A stretch of DNA of 64,000 bases from Bdellovibrio sp. UBA4095 (GCA_002381805.1 DFXZ01000007.1:3936-67935); one strand, 5' to 3'. Shown: positions 35,272-45,468, counted from the stretch's first letter. Numbers and translations are program-made. The notes: generated by a model not told the origin, from the sequence alone.

Positions 35272-37131
35272 CTATTTAAAGAGTAGGTTCTGCGAGCCCT
35301 TCAGATAGCTCAGCCCCTCGAGATACCACTGATCGGCCTCTTCCGGGCATGGAGTGTCGTTTTGAAATGACATATCGGTTTGCCACAAATAGCACTGTCT
35401 TTTGCCATAAGCTCGAATATTGAAAACGATAGCCCAGGGACCTTTAAACCAGACGGACTGCCCTAAGTGGAAAAGGCTGGCCCCTTCAGAAAACTCACTA
35501 GGGCGAAGCATAGATCGACCAATGAAGTGAGGTGCATTGAGACCTGTTAAATCTACCAAGGTCGTTCCGATATCAATTTGATGCCAGGCTCCTGAGACTT
35601 TTTTCTCTTCAAAAGGCGAAGAAGTGGGTTTCTCTGGATTCGCTGAATGAAACTTCATTAAGAATGGAATTGAATAGTGCTCAAAGATGTTTCTTGCGGC
35701 AAAGCTCGTATGATCCGCAACAAGAACAAGGAGCCAATCTTTTTTCCACTGACGGGACTTGAGTTGATTGTAGAAATCTCGCAATTCGCTATCTGCATAG
35801 TGAGCCACATTATAGTGACGAATCACTTCGGAGTTATCTTCAAAAAGACGAGAAGTACCAGGAGGTAGTTGCAAGTCATGAGTGGTGTTGGTGTTAACAC
35901 CGATGAGTATAGGCTCTTGCATTGTATCCATTTTTTGAGAAACGAATTTATAGAGGTCTTTGTCGAAAACTCCCCAGGAATTCCGATCGAGTTTTTCGAC
36001 CTCAGGAATTTCGTTTTTACCGAACGATTTTTGAAATCCGGTTTTCAACGCAAGCAGGCCGACGCCGCTGGTGTACTGATCAGAACCTTGGAAAAATGCC
36101 GAGTCATATTGTTTAAGGCCCAACATTTCGGGAAAACAGTTAAACTCTTTGTTTTCGATTTCGGAAAACATAATGCTTTTGCCCAAAGGATTGGGAAGTC
36201 CGCAAAGTGTTGCGAAAAGCCCTTCGGTGGTGCGATGGCCGCCAGCAAGCATGAGGTCGGTGTAAAGTGAGTTTTGCCGAAGTGAATTGAAGAACGGAAG
36301 CAATTCGCGATCCTCGACTTTCTTGTCTGAATAAACTCCGGGCCAACCCTCAAGAAAGATAATGATGATATTGCCATCGAACTGAGCAAAGGGTTTGTGA
36401 ATTCCGCGAAGGTCTCTCCAGCTACCGAAGATTTCTTCGGACTTGGATTCGTCTTGAATTTCGATGCGCTCTTGACTGAATTTCTTCCCGGCCAGAAGCG
36501 CCCAGATGATTCCATATGCTCCGTTTAGGGCCAGAGTAGCCCCCTTTGCGCCACCACCAGCCCTGTAGGCCCAAGAGGGATCTTGAGGGATGGATTCGAC
36601 TCCGCGGCAAAGGGTAAGGCTGACAGCGAGCACTAGAAACAAAGAAATAGCACGGGTGAAAATCCCTCGAACAGGTTTCGCTGGCGGATTCAACCGTGAG
36701 CTTAATAAAAGAGTAATCACGACTGCGAAGGTGGCCTCCATGCCATACTGAGCAATCAAATTGCTAAGTGAGCCTTGGATTGAAAAAAGATTGTATACTT
36801 CGTAGCTGATATGTCGGCCCGATTCTTTTGCATAGAGTGCGTCGGTTGTGATGAATAAGCTGTAGGTTAAAAGGGCAAGGAAGAAAAGAAAGCGAAAGGT
36901 TTTTCGTCCGAACTGAAAAATCAGGTGAGATCCAAAGATTATGAAATAAAGAATTCCGGCGACCGCCACATCGAAATGCCATCCGTAAAGGAAGGCTGAG
37001 AAAGAATCACTGATGCTGCCGAGTTCTTTAATATTCCAAAGGCCAAGATAAAACGCTACAAGCGTGCGAAAGAAAAAACCAAAAAGGGTTACATTTAAAA
37101 GGAATTGAAAAGAGGATTTAAAGAAGTTCAT
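35272..37131 (-). CDS. LTA-synthase/sulfatase-family membrane phosphotransferase
   Basis: 619 residues. About five N-terminal membrane helices (residues ~10-195) precede a large extracytoplasmic alkaline-phosphatase-fold domain. The catalytic region shows IFLEGWPG (metal), the nucleophile Thr in GGHRTTEGLFATLCG, and LVADHTSF (metal). The family includes LtaS, OpgB and related phosphoglycerol or phosphoethanolamine transferases. In a Gram-negative cell, modification of periplasmic glucans or envelope glycolipids is the likelier role. Confidence 0.88.
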   Translation of the reverse strand: MNFFKSSFQFLLNVTLFGFFFRTLVAFYLGLWNIKELGSISDSFSAFLYGWHFDVAVAGILYFIIFGSHLIFQFGRKTFRFLFFLALLTYSLFITTDALYAKESGRHISYEVYNLFSIQGSLSNLIAQYGMEATFAVVITLLLSSRLNPPAKPVRGIFTRAISLFLVLAVSLTLCRGVESIPQDPSWAYRAGGGAKGATLALNGAYGIIWALLAGKKFSQERIEIQDESKSEEIFGSWRDLRGIHKPFAQFDGNIIIIFLEGWPGVYSDKKVEDRELLPFFNSLRQNSLYTDLMLAGGHRTTEGLFATLCGLPNPLGKSIMFSEIENKEFNCFPEMLGLKQYDSAFFQGSDQYTSGVGLLALKTGFQKSFGKNEIPEVEKLDRNSWGVFDKDLYKFVSQKMDTMQEPILIGVNTNTTHDLQLPPGTSRLFEDNSEVIRHYNVAHYADSELRDFYNQLKSRQWKKDWLLVLVADHTSFAARNIFEHYSIPFLMKFHSANPEKPTSSPFEEKKVSGAWHQIDIGTTLVDLTGLNAPHFIGRSMLRPSEFSEGASLFHLGQSVWFKGPWAIVFNIRAYGKRQCYLWQTDMSFQNDTPCPEEADQWYLEGLSYLKGSQNLLFK

Positions 37132-37153
37132 TTTTTACGCAGCATCCTTAACG

Positions 37154-37188
37154 AAAAAAAAAGGCCCCGTGAGTACGTGGGCCTTTTT
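37154..37188 (-). terminator. Terminator after the OPA-family transporter gene
   Basis: AAAAAAGGCCCC-gtgagtac-GTGGGCCTTTTT. On the minus strand it follows the transporter gene and has long T-runs; it is symmetric enough to act both ways. Confidence 0.85.
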
Positions 37189-37210
37189 GAAAAATCCTGT
37201 TTGCAAAAGC

Positions 37211-38749
37211 TTACGAGACCGGTTGAGGATCCGTACCTCTAGCTTTCGCAGCATTGTCAGCAGCAAGTTTTTCTTGCTCAAGCTTTAAGTTGTACTTCTT
37301 GGTAGCTTCTGGCAATGCAGACCACATTCTTAGAGAAAGGATGAGGCCAGCAATAGCAAAAGGCAACAAGAACAAAGGCCAATATGACCAACTTTTTGCA
37401 GAGAGATAACCAATCGCCAAAGATTGGATTCCGCTTCCCAAGTAAACACATCCGTCAACAATACCAGATGCGGTCGCTGTCATTTTCTTTCCACCGAAGT
37501 CAGCAGCAGCAGTTCCAGACATTAACGAATGCACCCCAATTACTGCTAGAGTCATCAAAACAGCAGCAGCACCAAACACGGTTGGGTTCGACGTCATAGA
37601 ATACATCATGATGATCAAAAGTAGGACCATGATCGCGTTGTTGATGGCGGCAGGAGGCCCGCGGCGCGATTGGAAGAGGCGATCTGAAACCGTTCCAGAA
37701 AGGAACCCGCCAAAGATACCAGTCATACACAATAAGAGACCCCAGTTCTGAATGAAGAACTGAGAACTTGTGAAATAGTCCAGATTGATTTCTTTCATTT
37801 CGTGGGCAAATACGAGGTACCACTGCATAATACCATTTCGAAGCACGCCCGAAGTGAAGTCGATCAGAGCAATTGTGTACATGATAGGATTGGTAAAGAT
37901 TTTCTTTAAAAGGAAGCCGATGGTGATATTTACTTTATCATCATCAGGTTCTTCAGAGGATGCATCAGCAGTATCAAAATCGTCAAAGTTGGCATCTTTA
38001 GGAGAGTCTTTTAAAAGAATCATATCGATCAATGCCCAAACGATCAATAAACCCGCAGGGATTGTAAACACCAGCCATGTAGCATTCGTGACACCGGTAT
38101 CGATTGCAAAGGCGTGCTGAATGAATCTTTGGAATGCCGTTGTCGGACCTTCAAGGTGAAGCTTTGAGGCTTCAACGATGGCTTGACCCCAGTCGAAGGC
38201 AAAGTAAACACCGAACGAAATCAGAGTTCCAAAGATCGCTCCGAAAACGCCGCGCTCTCGCACATGGAACCAGTAGGCTTTTACTTTGATGATTGAAACT
38301 GCACCGTAACTTTGGAAGAACATGTTCAAAGCAAAAAGCACTGAGAAGGCGACGACCATGTTGGTTTTAAGACGGCCCATTAAATATAGATAAGTCACGC
38401 CACCCATCAGTAGGTTCATTAGGGATGAGCCAAGAGCTGCAATGACGATACCTTTTTTTCCGCCAATTTTATCGACCAAGGGTCCGTTTATGAGAAATGA
38501 CAAACCGTAAGTAATGGTTCCGGCGGCAAAGATGATACCGAACTGCTCTTTGGTCATCATATCGCCCAGGGCATTTTTCGACACAGCTAAGTTGTATCGA
38601 GCCATGTACAAGAAAGCGTAGGTCATGCCGAGCGGAAACCAGTTAACGAAACGTCGGATCATGAATTTGCGCGAATGTCCGAGTGGATTGTTACTAAAAT
38701 AAAGAACAATCACTGCTACAAGACAGATGCTAACAAGCAATAATGCCAT
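37211..38749 (-). CDS. GlpT/UhpT-type organophosphate:phosphate antiporter
   Basis: 512 residues from ATG 38749, just after GGGAGG; a TTG at 38761 is part of that ribosome-binding region. A twelve-helix MFS protein. The N-terminal segment FVNWFPLGMTYAFLYMARYNLAVSK and GTITYGLSFLINGPLVDKIGGKK match the OPA family (glycerol-3-phosphate or hexose-phosphate uptake in exchange for phosphate). An Asp/Glu-rich cytoplasmic loop sits near residues 255-275. The substrate within the family is undecided. Confidence 0.9.
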   Translation of the reverse strand: MALLLVSICLVAVIVLYFSNNPLGHSRKFMIRRFVNWFPLGMTYAFLYMARYNLAVSKNALGDMMTKEQFGIIFAAGTITYGLSFLINGPLVDKIGGKKGIVIAALGSSLMNLLMGGVTYLYLMGRLKTNMVVAFSVLFALNMFFQSYGAVSIIKVKAYWFHVRERGVFGAIFGTLISFGVYFAFDWGQAIVEASKLHLEGPTTAFQRFIQHAFAIDTGVTNATWLVFTIPAGLLIVWALIDMILLKDSPKDANFDDFDTADASSEEPDDDKVNITIGFLLKKIFTNPIMYTIALIDFTSGVLRNGIMQWYLVFAHEMKEINLDYFTSSQFFIQNWGLLLCMTGIFGGFLSGTVSDRLFQSRRGPPAAINNAIMVLLLIIMMYSMTSNPTVFGAAAVLMTLAVIGVHSLMSGTAAADFGGKKMTATASGIVDGCVYLGSGIQSLAIGYLSAKSWSYWPLFLLPFAIAGLILSLRMWSALPEATKKYNLKLEQEKLAADNAAKARGTDPQPVS

Positions 38750-39232
38750 GGTGCCTCCCAAAAATTTGCGCTCAAACTAAATGAAAAGGCCGCTTAAAGC
38801 AATCGAAACGCAGTTCTAGAGGGCTACTAAAACTTCAAGATTGTGTCAGGACGACTAAAACTCCACTCAGCTGTGAAGAAGCCTCAACATTTTTTGATAA
38901 TACGATGCAAAAAGTACAGGAAGAAACTACGAGAACCTGTTTAATGGGAGATGAGGGTAAGGCATAAGAATAACTTATGGATAATCTAAATATTATCAGT
39001 TTGTCCTTATAGGTCTAGGGCGATAAGTTTGTTTCAGAAGGAGACATCATCCTTCGAACCTCGGTAAGGTCCTTGACCACCCCTCTTTCGCAAGGGGGAT
39101 TCCGGTCCCAAAATCGCCGTGTTCACGGCTCAAACGTCCCACCTAACTAGCCCACCAAAAAAGCCGCACCGAGGCTTGCGCGCGCAAAATACGATCTGCT
39201 ACCTTTCTGCTGTGCAATAAAAGGTGAGTCGT
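38750..39232. other. Intergenic region before fumarase
   Basis: 483 bp between divergent genes. The first ~230 bp show nothing clear. The rest contains a candidate structured RNA (39003-39170), described separately, and the fumarase ribosome-binding site. Confidence 0.5.
39003..39170 (+). ncRNA. Candidate structured RNA, rod-like (6S-like?)
   Basis: By eye the stretch folds into a long rod. AGG, GGG and GTTTG (39011-39032) can pair with CAAAC, CCC and CCT (39130-39144). The apical hairpin is CCCCT-ctttcgc-AGGGG (39080-39096), and a side hairpin GCCGTG-tt-CACGGC sits in the 3' strand (39116-39129). A long rod with an apical loop and a small hairpin in the 3' strand of an internal bubble resembles 6S RNA. 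TATTAT at ~38991 could be its -10 box. Strand and identity are uncertain. Confidence 0.35.
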
Positions 39233-40849
39233 ATGTCATTTAAATATTTCCCTCTTTATGAAAAGCAAAAAGACACTACTAAATACCGCAAGATCTCTTC
39301 GGATTTCGTCAAAACGGAAAAATGGGGAGATAAAGAAATTCTTGTGGTGGACCCTGCTGGGCTGGAGCTACTTGCTCAGGAGGCATTGAGTGATGTTTCG
39401 CACTTGCTTCGCGCAAGCCATCTCGAAAAATTAGAAAGAATTTTGCAAGACCCAGAAGCTTCTGCCAATGACCGATTTGTTGCGGTCGATCTTTTGCGAA
39501 ATGCGGTGATCGCAGCTCAAATGGAGTTTCCTTCTTGTCAAGATACCGGAACGGCCATTGTCGTCGGAAAAAAAGGCGAGCGTGTGATGACGGGTGGGGA
39601 GGATAAAGAGTTTCTCTCTAAAGGGATATACAATACTTATCAAAAAAGAAATTTGCGCTATTCTCAAATGGCACCACTTAGTTTTTTTGAAGAGAAAAAC
39701 ACGGGAACGAATCTTCCGGCGCAAATTGATATCTATGCCGAGTCTGGTGACGAATACAATTTCCTGTTCCTTGCAAAAGGGGGAGGGAGCGCCAACAAGT
39801 CTTATCTTTATCAGAAGACCAAAGCCGTCCTTAATCCCGAAGGCTTCGAAGCCTTCGTTCGCGAAACGTTGAATTCTCTTGGGACCGCAGCTTGCCCTCC
39901 CTATCACTTAGCTTTTTGCGTAGGCGGAACTTCAGCTGAAGAAACTTTGAAAATTGTTAAGTATGCTTCTGCTGGATATTTGGACGGATTGCCAACGACT
40001 GGGTCTGAGGGCGGCAGAGCTTATCGTGATATCGAGATGGAAAAGAAAATTGAACAGTGGGCGCGAGAAACAGGCATCGGTGCTCAGTTTGGCGGGAAGT
40101 ATTTCGTCCACGATGTTAAAGTTATTCGCTTGCCAAGACACGGAGCTAGCTGTCCTATTGGTGTCGGAGTCAGTTGTTCGGCGGATAGAAATATCAAAGG
40201 TAAAATCACTCGTGACGGAATCTTCTTGGAGGACTTGGAAAGGCATCCCGAGCAGTATTTACCCAACCATCTTAAAGATGCGGAAGCTCCGGCTATAGAA
40301 ATTGACCTTAATAAACCAATAACGGAAACACTTAAAATTCTGTCTCAGCAGAAAGTGGCGACGCGGGTGATGTTAAACGGACCGATGATTGTTGCCCGGG
40401 ACATTGCTCACGCAAAACTTAAAGAAAAGGTCGATCGTGGCGAGGGCGTGCCGGAGTATTTTAAAAACTACGCAGTTTATTATGCGGGTCCTGCTAAGAC
40501 TCCTGCTGGTTATGCCTCGGGCGCTTTTGGTCCCACAACAAGCGAACGTATGGATCCGTATGTTTCGACTTTCCAGGCCCTGGGAGCCTCCATGGTCATG
40601 CTAGGTAAAGGTAACCGCAGCCCTCAGGTCACAGAGGCATGTAAAGAGTATGGTGGTTTTTACCTTGGATCTATTGGTGGGCCTGCTGCTCGTCTTGGTA
40701 AAGAGTGTATAACCAAAGTGGAGGTTTTAGACTTTCCGGAATTGGGTATGGAGTCTGTCTGGAAAATCGAAGTAAAGGACTTCCCAGCTTTTATAATTAT
40801 TGACGACAAAGGAAATGACTTTTTCAAGTCAGTCATTCGCAAGCTTTAA
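39233..40849 (+). CDS. Class I fumarate hydratase (Fe-S type)
   Basis: 538 residues from ATG 39233 (AAGGTG ribosome-binding site). It is the single-chain class I fumarase of the TCA cycle (fumarate to malate), FumA/FumB length. The N-terminal Fe-S domain contains PSCQDTGTAIV with one cluster Cys, and further conserved Cys occur in GVSCSADRN-like and ACPPYH regions. The C-terminal domain includes NGPMIVARDIAHAK and GYASGAFGPTTSERMDPYV. It is a single gene. Confidence 0.95.
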   Translation: MSFKYFPLYEKQKDTTKYRKISSDFVKTEKWGDKEILVVDPAGLELLAQEALSDVSHLLRASHLEKLERILQDPEASANDRFVAVDLLRNAVIAAQMEFPSCQDTGTAIVVGKKGERVMTGGEDKEFLSKGIYNTYQKRNLRYSQMAPLSFFEEKNTGTNLPAQIDIYAESGDEYNFLFLAKGGGSANKSYLYQKTKAVLNPEGFEAFVRETLNSLGTAACPPYHLAFCVGGTSAEETLKIVKYASAGYLDGLPTTGSEGGRAYRDIEMEKKIEQWARETGIGAQFGGKYFVHDVKVIRLPRHGASCPIGVGVSCSADRNIKGKITRDGIFLEDLERHPEQYLPNHLKDAEAPAIEIDLNKPITETLKILSQQKVATRVMLNGPMIVARDIAHAKLKEKVDRGEGVPEYFKNYAVYYAGPAKTPAGYASGAFGPTTSERMDPYVSTFQALGASMVMLGKGNRSPQVTEACKEYGGFYLGSIGGPAARLGKECITKVEVLDFPELGMESVWKIEVKDFPAFIIIDDKGNDFFKSVIRKL

Positions 40850-40875
40850 TCGAAACGGACCTGTAGAGATGCTGA

Positions 40876-41919
40876 CTATGGTTCCATTGCTTTAAGGAGT
40901 AATGGGACAATGCGAATGAACAGGTGCAAAATGACCGGGCCGATCAGCAGCCCGGGCAAACCCATCATAATGATGGCGCCGACGATACAAGTAAAAGCAA
41001 CAATAGCTGATACTTCGGAGTCACCACTTAAAAGAAATGGTTTTATGATATTGTCGATCGTTCCAGCAAAAATAGCGACGATGGTTAAGCCTATACCCGC
41101 ACCAATGCGATCTCCTACGAACGCGAGAATAGCTAAAAGAAAGCCAACAGGTGCTGCGCCAATGACAGGAATAAACGACACAAAAAAAGTAACGGTCAGA
41201 ACTAACCAAAAATCACCAGTTTGAAATATTAAACTACCTAGACCGATAATTGATGCTTGGATTATGCCTACCACGAAAGTTGAAAACAATGTAACGGAGC
41301 AGCTTTTTTTCGCAGCTTGGATCAAGTCATTCGTAAAGCCATAAGAAAAAGGAGAGTATTTTTGGCAGAAGGTTTTCGCTTCAACAGCCTTAAGGGAAAG
41401 AGCGAATAGAACTACTATAAAAACCAAACTGGCGATAACTACATCTGGAAGTTGTGCCAGGAATTTACTCGAAAAGTTAATCACAATCTGACCCACGAAT
41501 CGCAGGGTCGACTCAATTAGGTTTTGCGCCGGGGAGGCGACATCAATTCCCGTCATGTCAGAGATCTTTTGCAACGTCGAGATGACGAAGTTTTTTAATG
41601 GTTGAACCTGATTAAAGGCCTTTTCCGCAGCTTGATTGTCGGGATTGCTGAAATAGGCAAACACGCGATAGACAGCAAGAGAAATCGGAACCCAGAAAAT
41701 CAACAATCCACCAATCAATGTCAGAATGACGGCAGTTCGGGGTTTCATGTGAAATTTTTTGGCAACAACCTGGGTAAAATCATGCAACCCCAAGGCGAAG
41801 ACGCCAGCAATGGTCAGAGGGAATAGGAAGGGTATATTTATATAGATAAAAATACCCAACAGAGCGATGAGTAAAATCCAGTTAATGAGTTTTGCCTGCG
41901 TTCTTAGTACTTCAACCAT
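40876..41919 (-). CDS. AI-2E-family transporter (PerM/YdiK-like)
   Basis: 347 residues with about seven membrane helices. It shows the family pattern: paired helices at the N-terminus, an amphipathic middle, then SFIPVIGAAPVGFLLAI, and near the end FLLSGDSEVSAI and GLPGLLIGPVILHLF. Members are called autoinducer-2 exporters, but some are Na+/H+ antiporters or of unknown substrate. It converges on the fumarase gene. Confidence 0.88.
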   Translation of the reverse strand: MVEVLRTQAKLINWILLIALLGIFIYINIPFLFPLTIAGVFALGLHDFTQVVAKKFHMKPRTAVILTLIGGLLIFWVPISLAVYRVFAYFSNPDNQAAEKAFNQVQPLKNFVISTLQKISDMTGIDVASPAQNLIESTLRFVGQIVINFSSKFLAQLPDVVIASLVFIVVLFALSLKAVEAKTFCQKYSPFSYGFTNDLIQAAKKSCSVTLFSTFVVGIIQASIIGLGSLIFQTGDFWLVLTVTFFVSFIPVIGAAPVGFLLAILAFVGDRIGAGIGLTIVAIFAGTIDNIIKPFLLSGDSEVSAIVAFTCIVGAIIMMGLPGLLIGPVILHLFIRIVPLLLKAMEP

Positions 41920-41926
41920 ATCTCTC

Positions 41927-42256
41927 TCAGTTTATTTCACACTGCATGCGAGCTTCTGCTCTGCAGTTAACCCATGTTCCATTGTGTTGTGGTGGTAAAT
42001 AGTTGGGATTGCAATATGTCGAGATCTGAGTTGTGAAGGTCAAAGAGCGACCTCTATGATTTTGTTCGCAAGTCCAGCGAGCATCCCTTTCGGCATCATT
42101 CGATGCCTGCATTTTCACTCTATTAAGGCAAAAGGAGCCACTATTTGCGTTGCAATAGGAGTTATCCTGGCCTCTGCCTTGGACGAAAATTTTCGAGGCC
42201 GCAAGAGTGGATTGATAAGAGAGCACTACAAATAACAAACTGAATATGGATCTCAT
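41927..42256 (-). CDS. Small secreted Cys-rich protein
   Basis: 109 residues from ATG 42256 (GGGGG at good spacing; TTG 42262 is less likely). A clear signal peptide (Met-Arg-Ser-Ile-Phe-Ser-Leu, ends near Leu-Ala-Ala) and a ~90-residue mature part with seven Cys and two segments ending in ARW/ARMQC-like repeats. It probably folds through disulfides in the periplasm or outside the cell. No family was recognised. Confidence 0.7.
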   Translation of the reverse strand: MRSIFSLLFVVLSYQSTLAASKIFVQGRGQDNSYCNANSGSFCLNRVKMQASNDAERDARWTCEQNHRGRSLTFTTQISTYCNPNYLPPQHNGTWVNCRAEARMQCEIN

Positions 42257-42357
42257 AAACAACCCCCGGGATATCTAATCAAGACATGAATCCAGGGGGC
42301 TATCAAGTTCTATCGCTGATGTTCGACATGCTTTTTTGCAATCGACATCTTGGCGCA

Positions 42358-43026
42358 TCAAGTTATTGTGCTCGAGACAAAATGAATACCCATCTCTTGT
42401 TGTTGTTCTCGTTCGTTCCAGCGCATCCAACGCACTTGTCCTTCTAACGAGACAAACTCGCCCTCTTTGTTTTGGTAGGTGATATTGATAAAGTCCTTGG
42501 CCTGATAAAATGGAGCCTTGATCTTTAAGCAAGAACCTTGAAGTGAAATATTGTGGAAGGCTCCCCCCAAGATAGGTTGAAAATTGCGATTTTCACTTCC
42601 CAGGGGAAGTAGGGAGGGGCTTACCATGGCTCTGGCCTCGCTGTGCAGTCGCTTTTCCTCGCGCAGCTCGAGCTGGCGACCTTCAAGATAAGTTTTAATA
42701 TTGTCCGCCAGGTGGGATTCTTCGGTCTTCCAAAGAACGATTAGATTCTTTTCGCTCTTAAGGCGAATTTTCATCTGGGCCGAGAGCTCTTTAACAATCA
42801 GGAATGTTTGTGTATTCACATAATTTTTCTGAAAGAAGCTATAGAGCTCAAAGTGGCGTTGTTCCAAAAATGGCAGGTAAGCGACAATGACTTTTTGGCC
42901 ATCGCAACTATGTAAAGCTTCTCGAATGTCGTAAGGATTTTCTACGAGATGAGTTTCAAATGATTTCTCTTGTTTTAATTTTTTTGGAATGCTTGAAAGG
43001 CCTGTAACAAAAATCTGTGTGTTCAT
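42358..43026 (-). CDS. PilZ-like domain protein
   Basis: 222 residues behind GGGGAG. The C-terminal ~90 residues follow the PilZ pattern: a small-residue turn after FHNISLQGSCLKI, then EGQVRWMRW and MGIHF at the end, although the canonical RxxxR of the c-di-GMP site is not obvious. The N-terminal ~110 residues look like a degenerate receiver-type alpha/beta domain. Probably a c-di-GMP or regulatory adaptor. Confidence 0.7.
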   Translation of the reverse strand: MNTQIFVTGLSSIPKKLKQEKSFETHLVENPYDIREALHSCDGQKVIVAYLPFLEQRHFELYSFFQKNYVNTQTFLIVKELSAQMKIRLKSEKNLIVLWKTEESHLADNIKTYLEGRQLELREEKRLHSEARAMVSPSLLPLGSENRNFQPILGGAFHNISLQGSCLKIKAPFYQAKDFINITYQNKEGEFVSLEGQVRWMRWNEREQQQEMGIHFVSSTIT

Positions 43027-43175
43027 GATTAGTCTCCCCTTAGTTGCTGTCTAAGCAAAGGTGGAGCCAATTCGAAGACCGTTCAAAATAGAGGGGAGCT
43101 GTTAGCTTTGTAACAGGTGTTTAGGTTTTTGTAACAGCAGTCTGAAATGAACAGTCCGGTGTAGCTTTTTCGCTA

Positions 43176-45422
43176 TTATTTCTTTAAAGACTGTATCTTA
43201 TTAAGATCGCCCACAAGCCAAATCAAATCTCCGGCCAAAAGCTCCAACCCCGAGTCAGGGTTTAGCATACGTTGGCCTTCGCGTTCGACTCCGACAATAA
43301 GGCCATTGACGGCCTCGCGAAGGCCGCATTCTCTTATAGATCGGTTGATGAACTGATCCTCTGATTTAAGAAAGATTGAAGCTAAGCCATAGGAGGGCTT
43401 TTCCGCTTTTTCGATCAAAGTGGTCTTTTGAATTTCAAGCACATCTTTCACTGAACCCAGCTGTTCCTCTGTACCAATGAGGAAAATTTTGTCATAAGGG
43501 AATAGGATGTCTTCTCTTCCCGGAGCCAGAATCTGCTTTTCACCACGCTCAATCATGGCAACCGTGACTCCGAAAGTTTCCTTAAGTCGCGACTGCTGAA
43601 GCGTTTTTCCGACCACTGAAGAGTAGGGAGAAATAATAAACTCGGTCAAGGAGGCGTCCCAGGGTGCGAGCTCGGGCTTTGTGTTGGCAACAGCAAGTTC
43701 GGCTTTTTCTCTTTCATTCAAATTGGAAAGAAACTTCTTTTCCACTGCTTGGTAGAAGGGTTCTGCTAGCTTGCTGAAGTAAACCCCAATGATCACCAGA
43801 GCAATAATCACTATCACGGCCACTGAGTGCGATGTCGAAAACTTTTCTGTGGAAAATCGGCTTACTATGAAACCAATTAAAGCAGTTCCAATCAATAGGC
43901 GAACCAAGATGATCCCGAACTGCAGACGCTTCAGTTGAATGACTGTTTCGGGGGAGTAAGTAGACGTATGTGATGGACGACCAAATAAGATGGCCCAAAG
44001 GAAGGGGGCTGATATGGTCAAGGTAACCAGCCCGATTAAAAAATTCAGCCACGGGTAATTTTCGATTTCTGATGAGACTCTGGGAAGTGCCAATTTGCTC
44101 ATGGCAAAGCCAATGGCAATGACGACGACGGAGTTCAGGAAAATCTTCATTCCATATTCGTTCCAGATAAGTTCGAAAACATTTTTTCCCGAGGACGTCG
44201 ACATGGCTGTTTCGTATCTGGCCAACTGATCTTTAAGCGTTTTGGGTATTCGGTTTTCAAGCCAGGAGTAGATAGGATCACAGTACTTAATCATGTACGG
44301 TGTCGTGAATGTGGTGACGGCAGAAACTGCGACAGCAATGGGATAGAGAAAATCGCTGGTGACTTTAAGCGTGACTCCAAGCGTGGCAATAATAAAAGAG
44401 AACTCACCTATTTGGGCAAGGCTCATCCCGGCCTGTACGGATGTTTTTAGACTTCTCCCTGAAATAAGAGCTCCGACTGATGAGCTGATCAGTTTGCCCA
44501 CGATCGTGATAGCTGTCATTAGCATGATGACGCCGAAATAGTCGTAGAGGACTTTTGGATCGATCATCATGCCCACTGATACAAAGAAAACCGCTGCAAA
44601 GAGATCTCGAACTGGAATTAAAATTCCTTCAATACGATGGCCGTACTTTGTTTCAGCCAATAGGGAGCCCATCACGAAAGCACCCAAAGCTGGAGAAAAA
44701 CCGACATTGGTGGCGATCATTACCATTAGTAGGCATAGGCCGATCGACACAATCAGAGTGGTTTCATCAGAAAGGAACCTTTCGACTTTGCGAAGAAATA
44801 TCGGAAGGACATATATTCCCAGCAGAAACCAAAGAACCATGAAGAAGATCAGGCGTGACGAGGTGGAAAAGAGTTCTGTTCCAGAGAGCGACTGTGTTGC
44901 TGCGACGGAAGAAAGCAGGACCAAGAGTAGGATGGCAACAAGATCCTCGACAATAAGAATTCCGAAGACCAAAGAAACGAAGTTTCGTCCCTTCATCCCA
45001 AGTTCATCAAATGCTCGGACAATAATAGTTGTCGAGGAAACGGAGAGGATGCCTCCCAAAAAGAGACTGTCCATCTTAGACCATCCCAGCATCTGGCCTG
45101 TTAAATAGCCGGCTCCCAACATAAAGCCGATCTCGCTTAAGCCAGCGATCGTCGCACTTTTACCTACTTTGGCGAGTTTTTTAAAACTGAATTCTAGTCC
45201 TAGTCCGAACAACAGAAAGATAACGCCGATTTCGGCCCAGACTTTGATGCTTTCAGTATCAGAGACTGTAAAGATAAAAGGAACATGCGGGCTGACCAAA
45301 AAACCTGCGATCAGATAACCAAGAACGACAGGCTGCTTCAGATACTTACATATAAGAGTTACTATCGCTGCAGTAATAAGGATAAAGCCAAGATCTTGAA
45401 TGAGAACAGGTATATGAAGCAT
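43176..45422 (-). CDS. Kef-type monovalent cation:proton antiporter with TrkA-C domains
   Basis: 748 residues. The CPA2 transport domain (about twelve helices, residues ~5-385) includes LFLLFGLGLEFSFKKL and GFSPALGAFVMGSLLAETKYGHRIE. After two or three more helices (to ~560) come two TrkA-C regulatory domains (around 590-660 and 690-745). The NAD-binding TrkA-N domain of KefB/KefC is missing. It probably exports K+ or Na+ against protons in pH or osmotic control. Confidence 0.92.
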   Translation of the reverse strand: MLHIPVLIQDLGFILITAAIVTLICKYLKQPVVLGYLIAGFLVSPHVPFIFTVSDTESIKVWAEIGVIFLLFGLGLEFSFKKLAKVGKSATIAGLSEIGFMLGAGYLTGQMLGWSKMDSLFLGGILSVSSTTIIVRAFDELGMKGRNFVSLVFGILIVEDLVAILLLVLLSSVAATQSLSGTELFSTSSRLIFFMVLWFLLGIYVLPIFLRKVERFLSDETTLIVSIGLCLLMVMIATNVGFSPALGAFVMGSLLAETKYGHRIEGILIPVRDLFAAVFFVSVGMMIDPKVLYDYFGVIMLMTAITIVGKLISSSVGALISGRSLKTSVQAGMSLAQIGEFSFIIATLGVTLKVTSDFLYPIAVAVSAVTTFTTPYMIKYCDPIYSWLENRIPKTLKDQLARYETAMSTSSGKNVFELIWNEYGMKIFLNSVVVIAIGFAMSKLALPRVSSEIENYPWLNFLIGLVTLTISAPFLWAILFGRPSHTSTYSPETVIQLKRLQFGIILVRLLIGTALIGFIVSRFSTEKFSTSHSVAVIVIIALVIIGVYFSKLAEPFYQAVEKKFLSNLNEREKAELAVANTKPELAPWDASLTEFIISPYSSVVGKTLQQSRLKETFGVTVAMIERGEKQILAPGREDILFPYDKIFLIGTEEQLGSVKDVLEIQKTTLIEKAEKPSYGLASIFLKSEDQFINRSIRECGLREAVNGLIVGVEREGQRMLNPDSGLELLAGDLIWLVGDLNKIQSLKK

Positions 45423-45468
45423 GTCTCAGCTTATATTTTTTTGTTGGGACGAACAATCGCGCGGCGCA

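Noticed and set aside
39431..39907. 158-aa minus-strand reading frame inside the fumarase gene
   Set aside because: It is fully antisense to conserved fumarase sequence; composition is that of a shadow frame.
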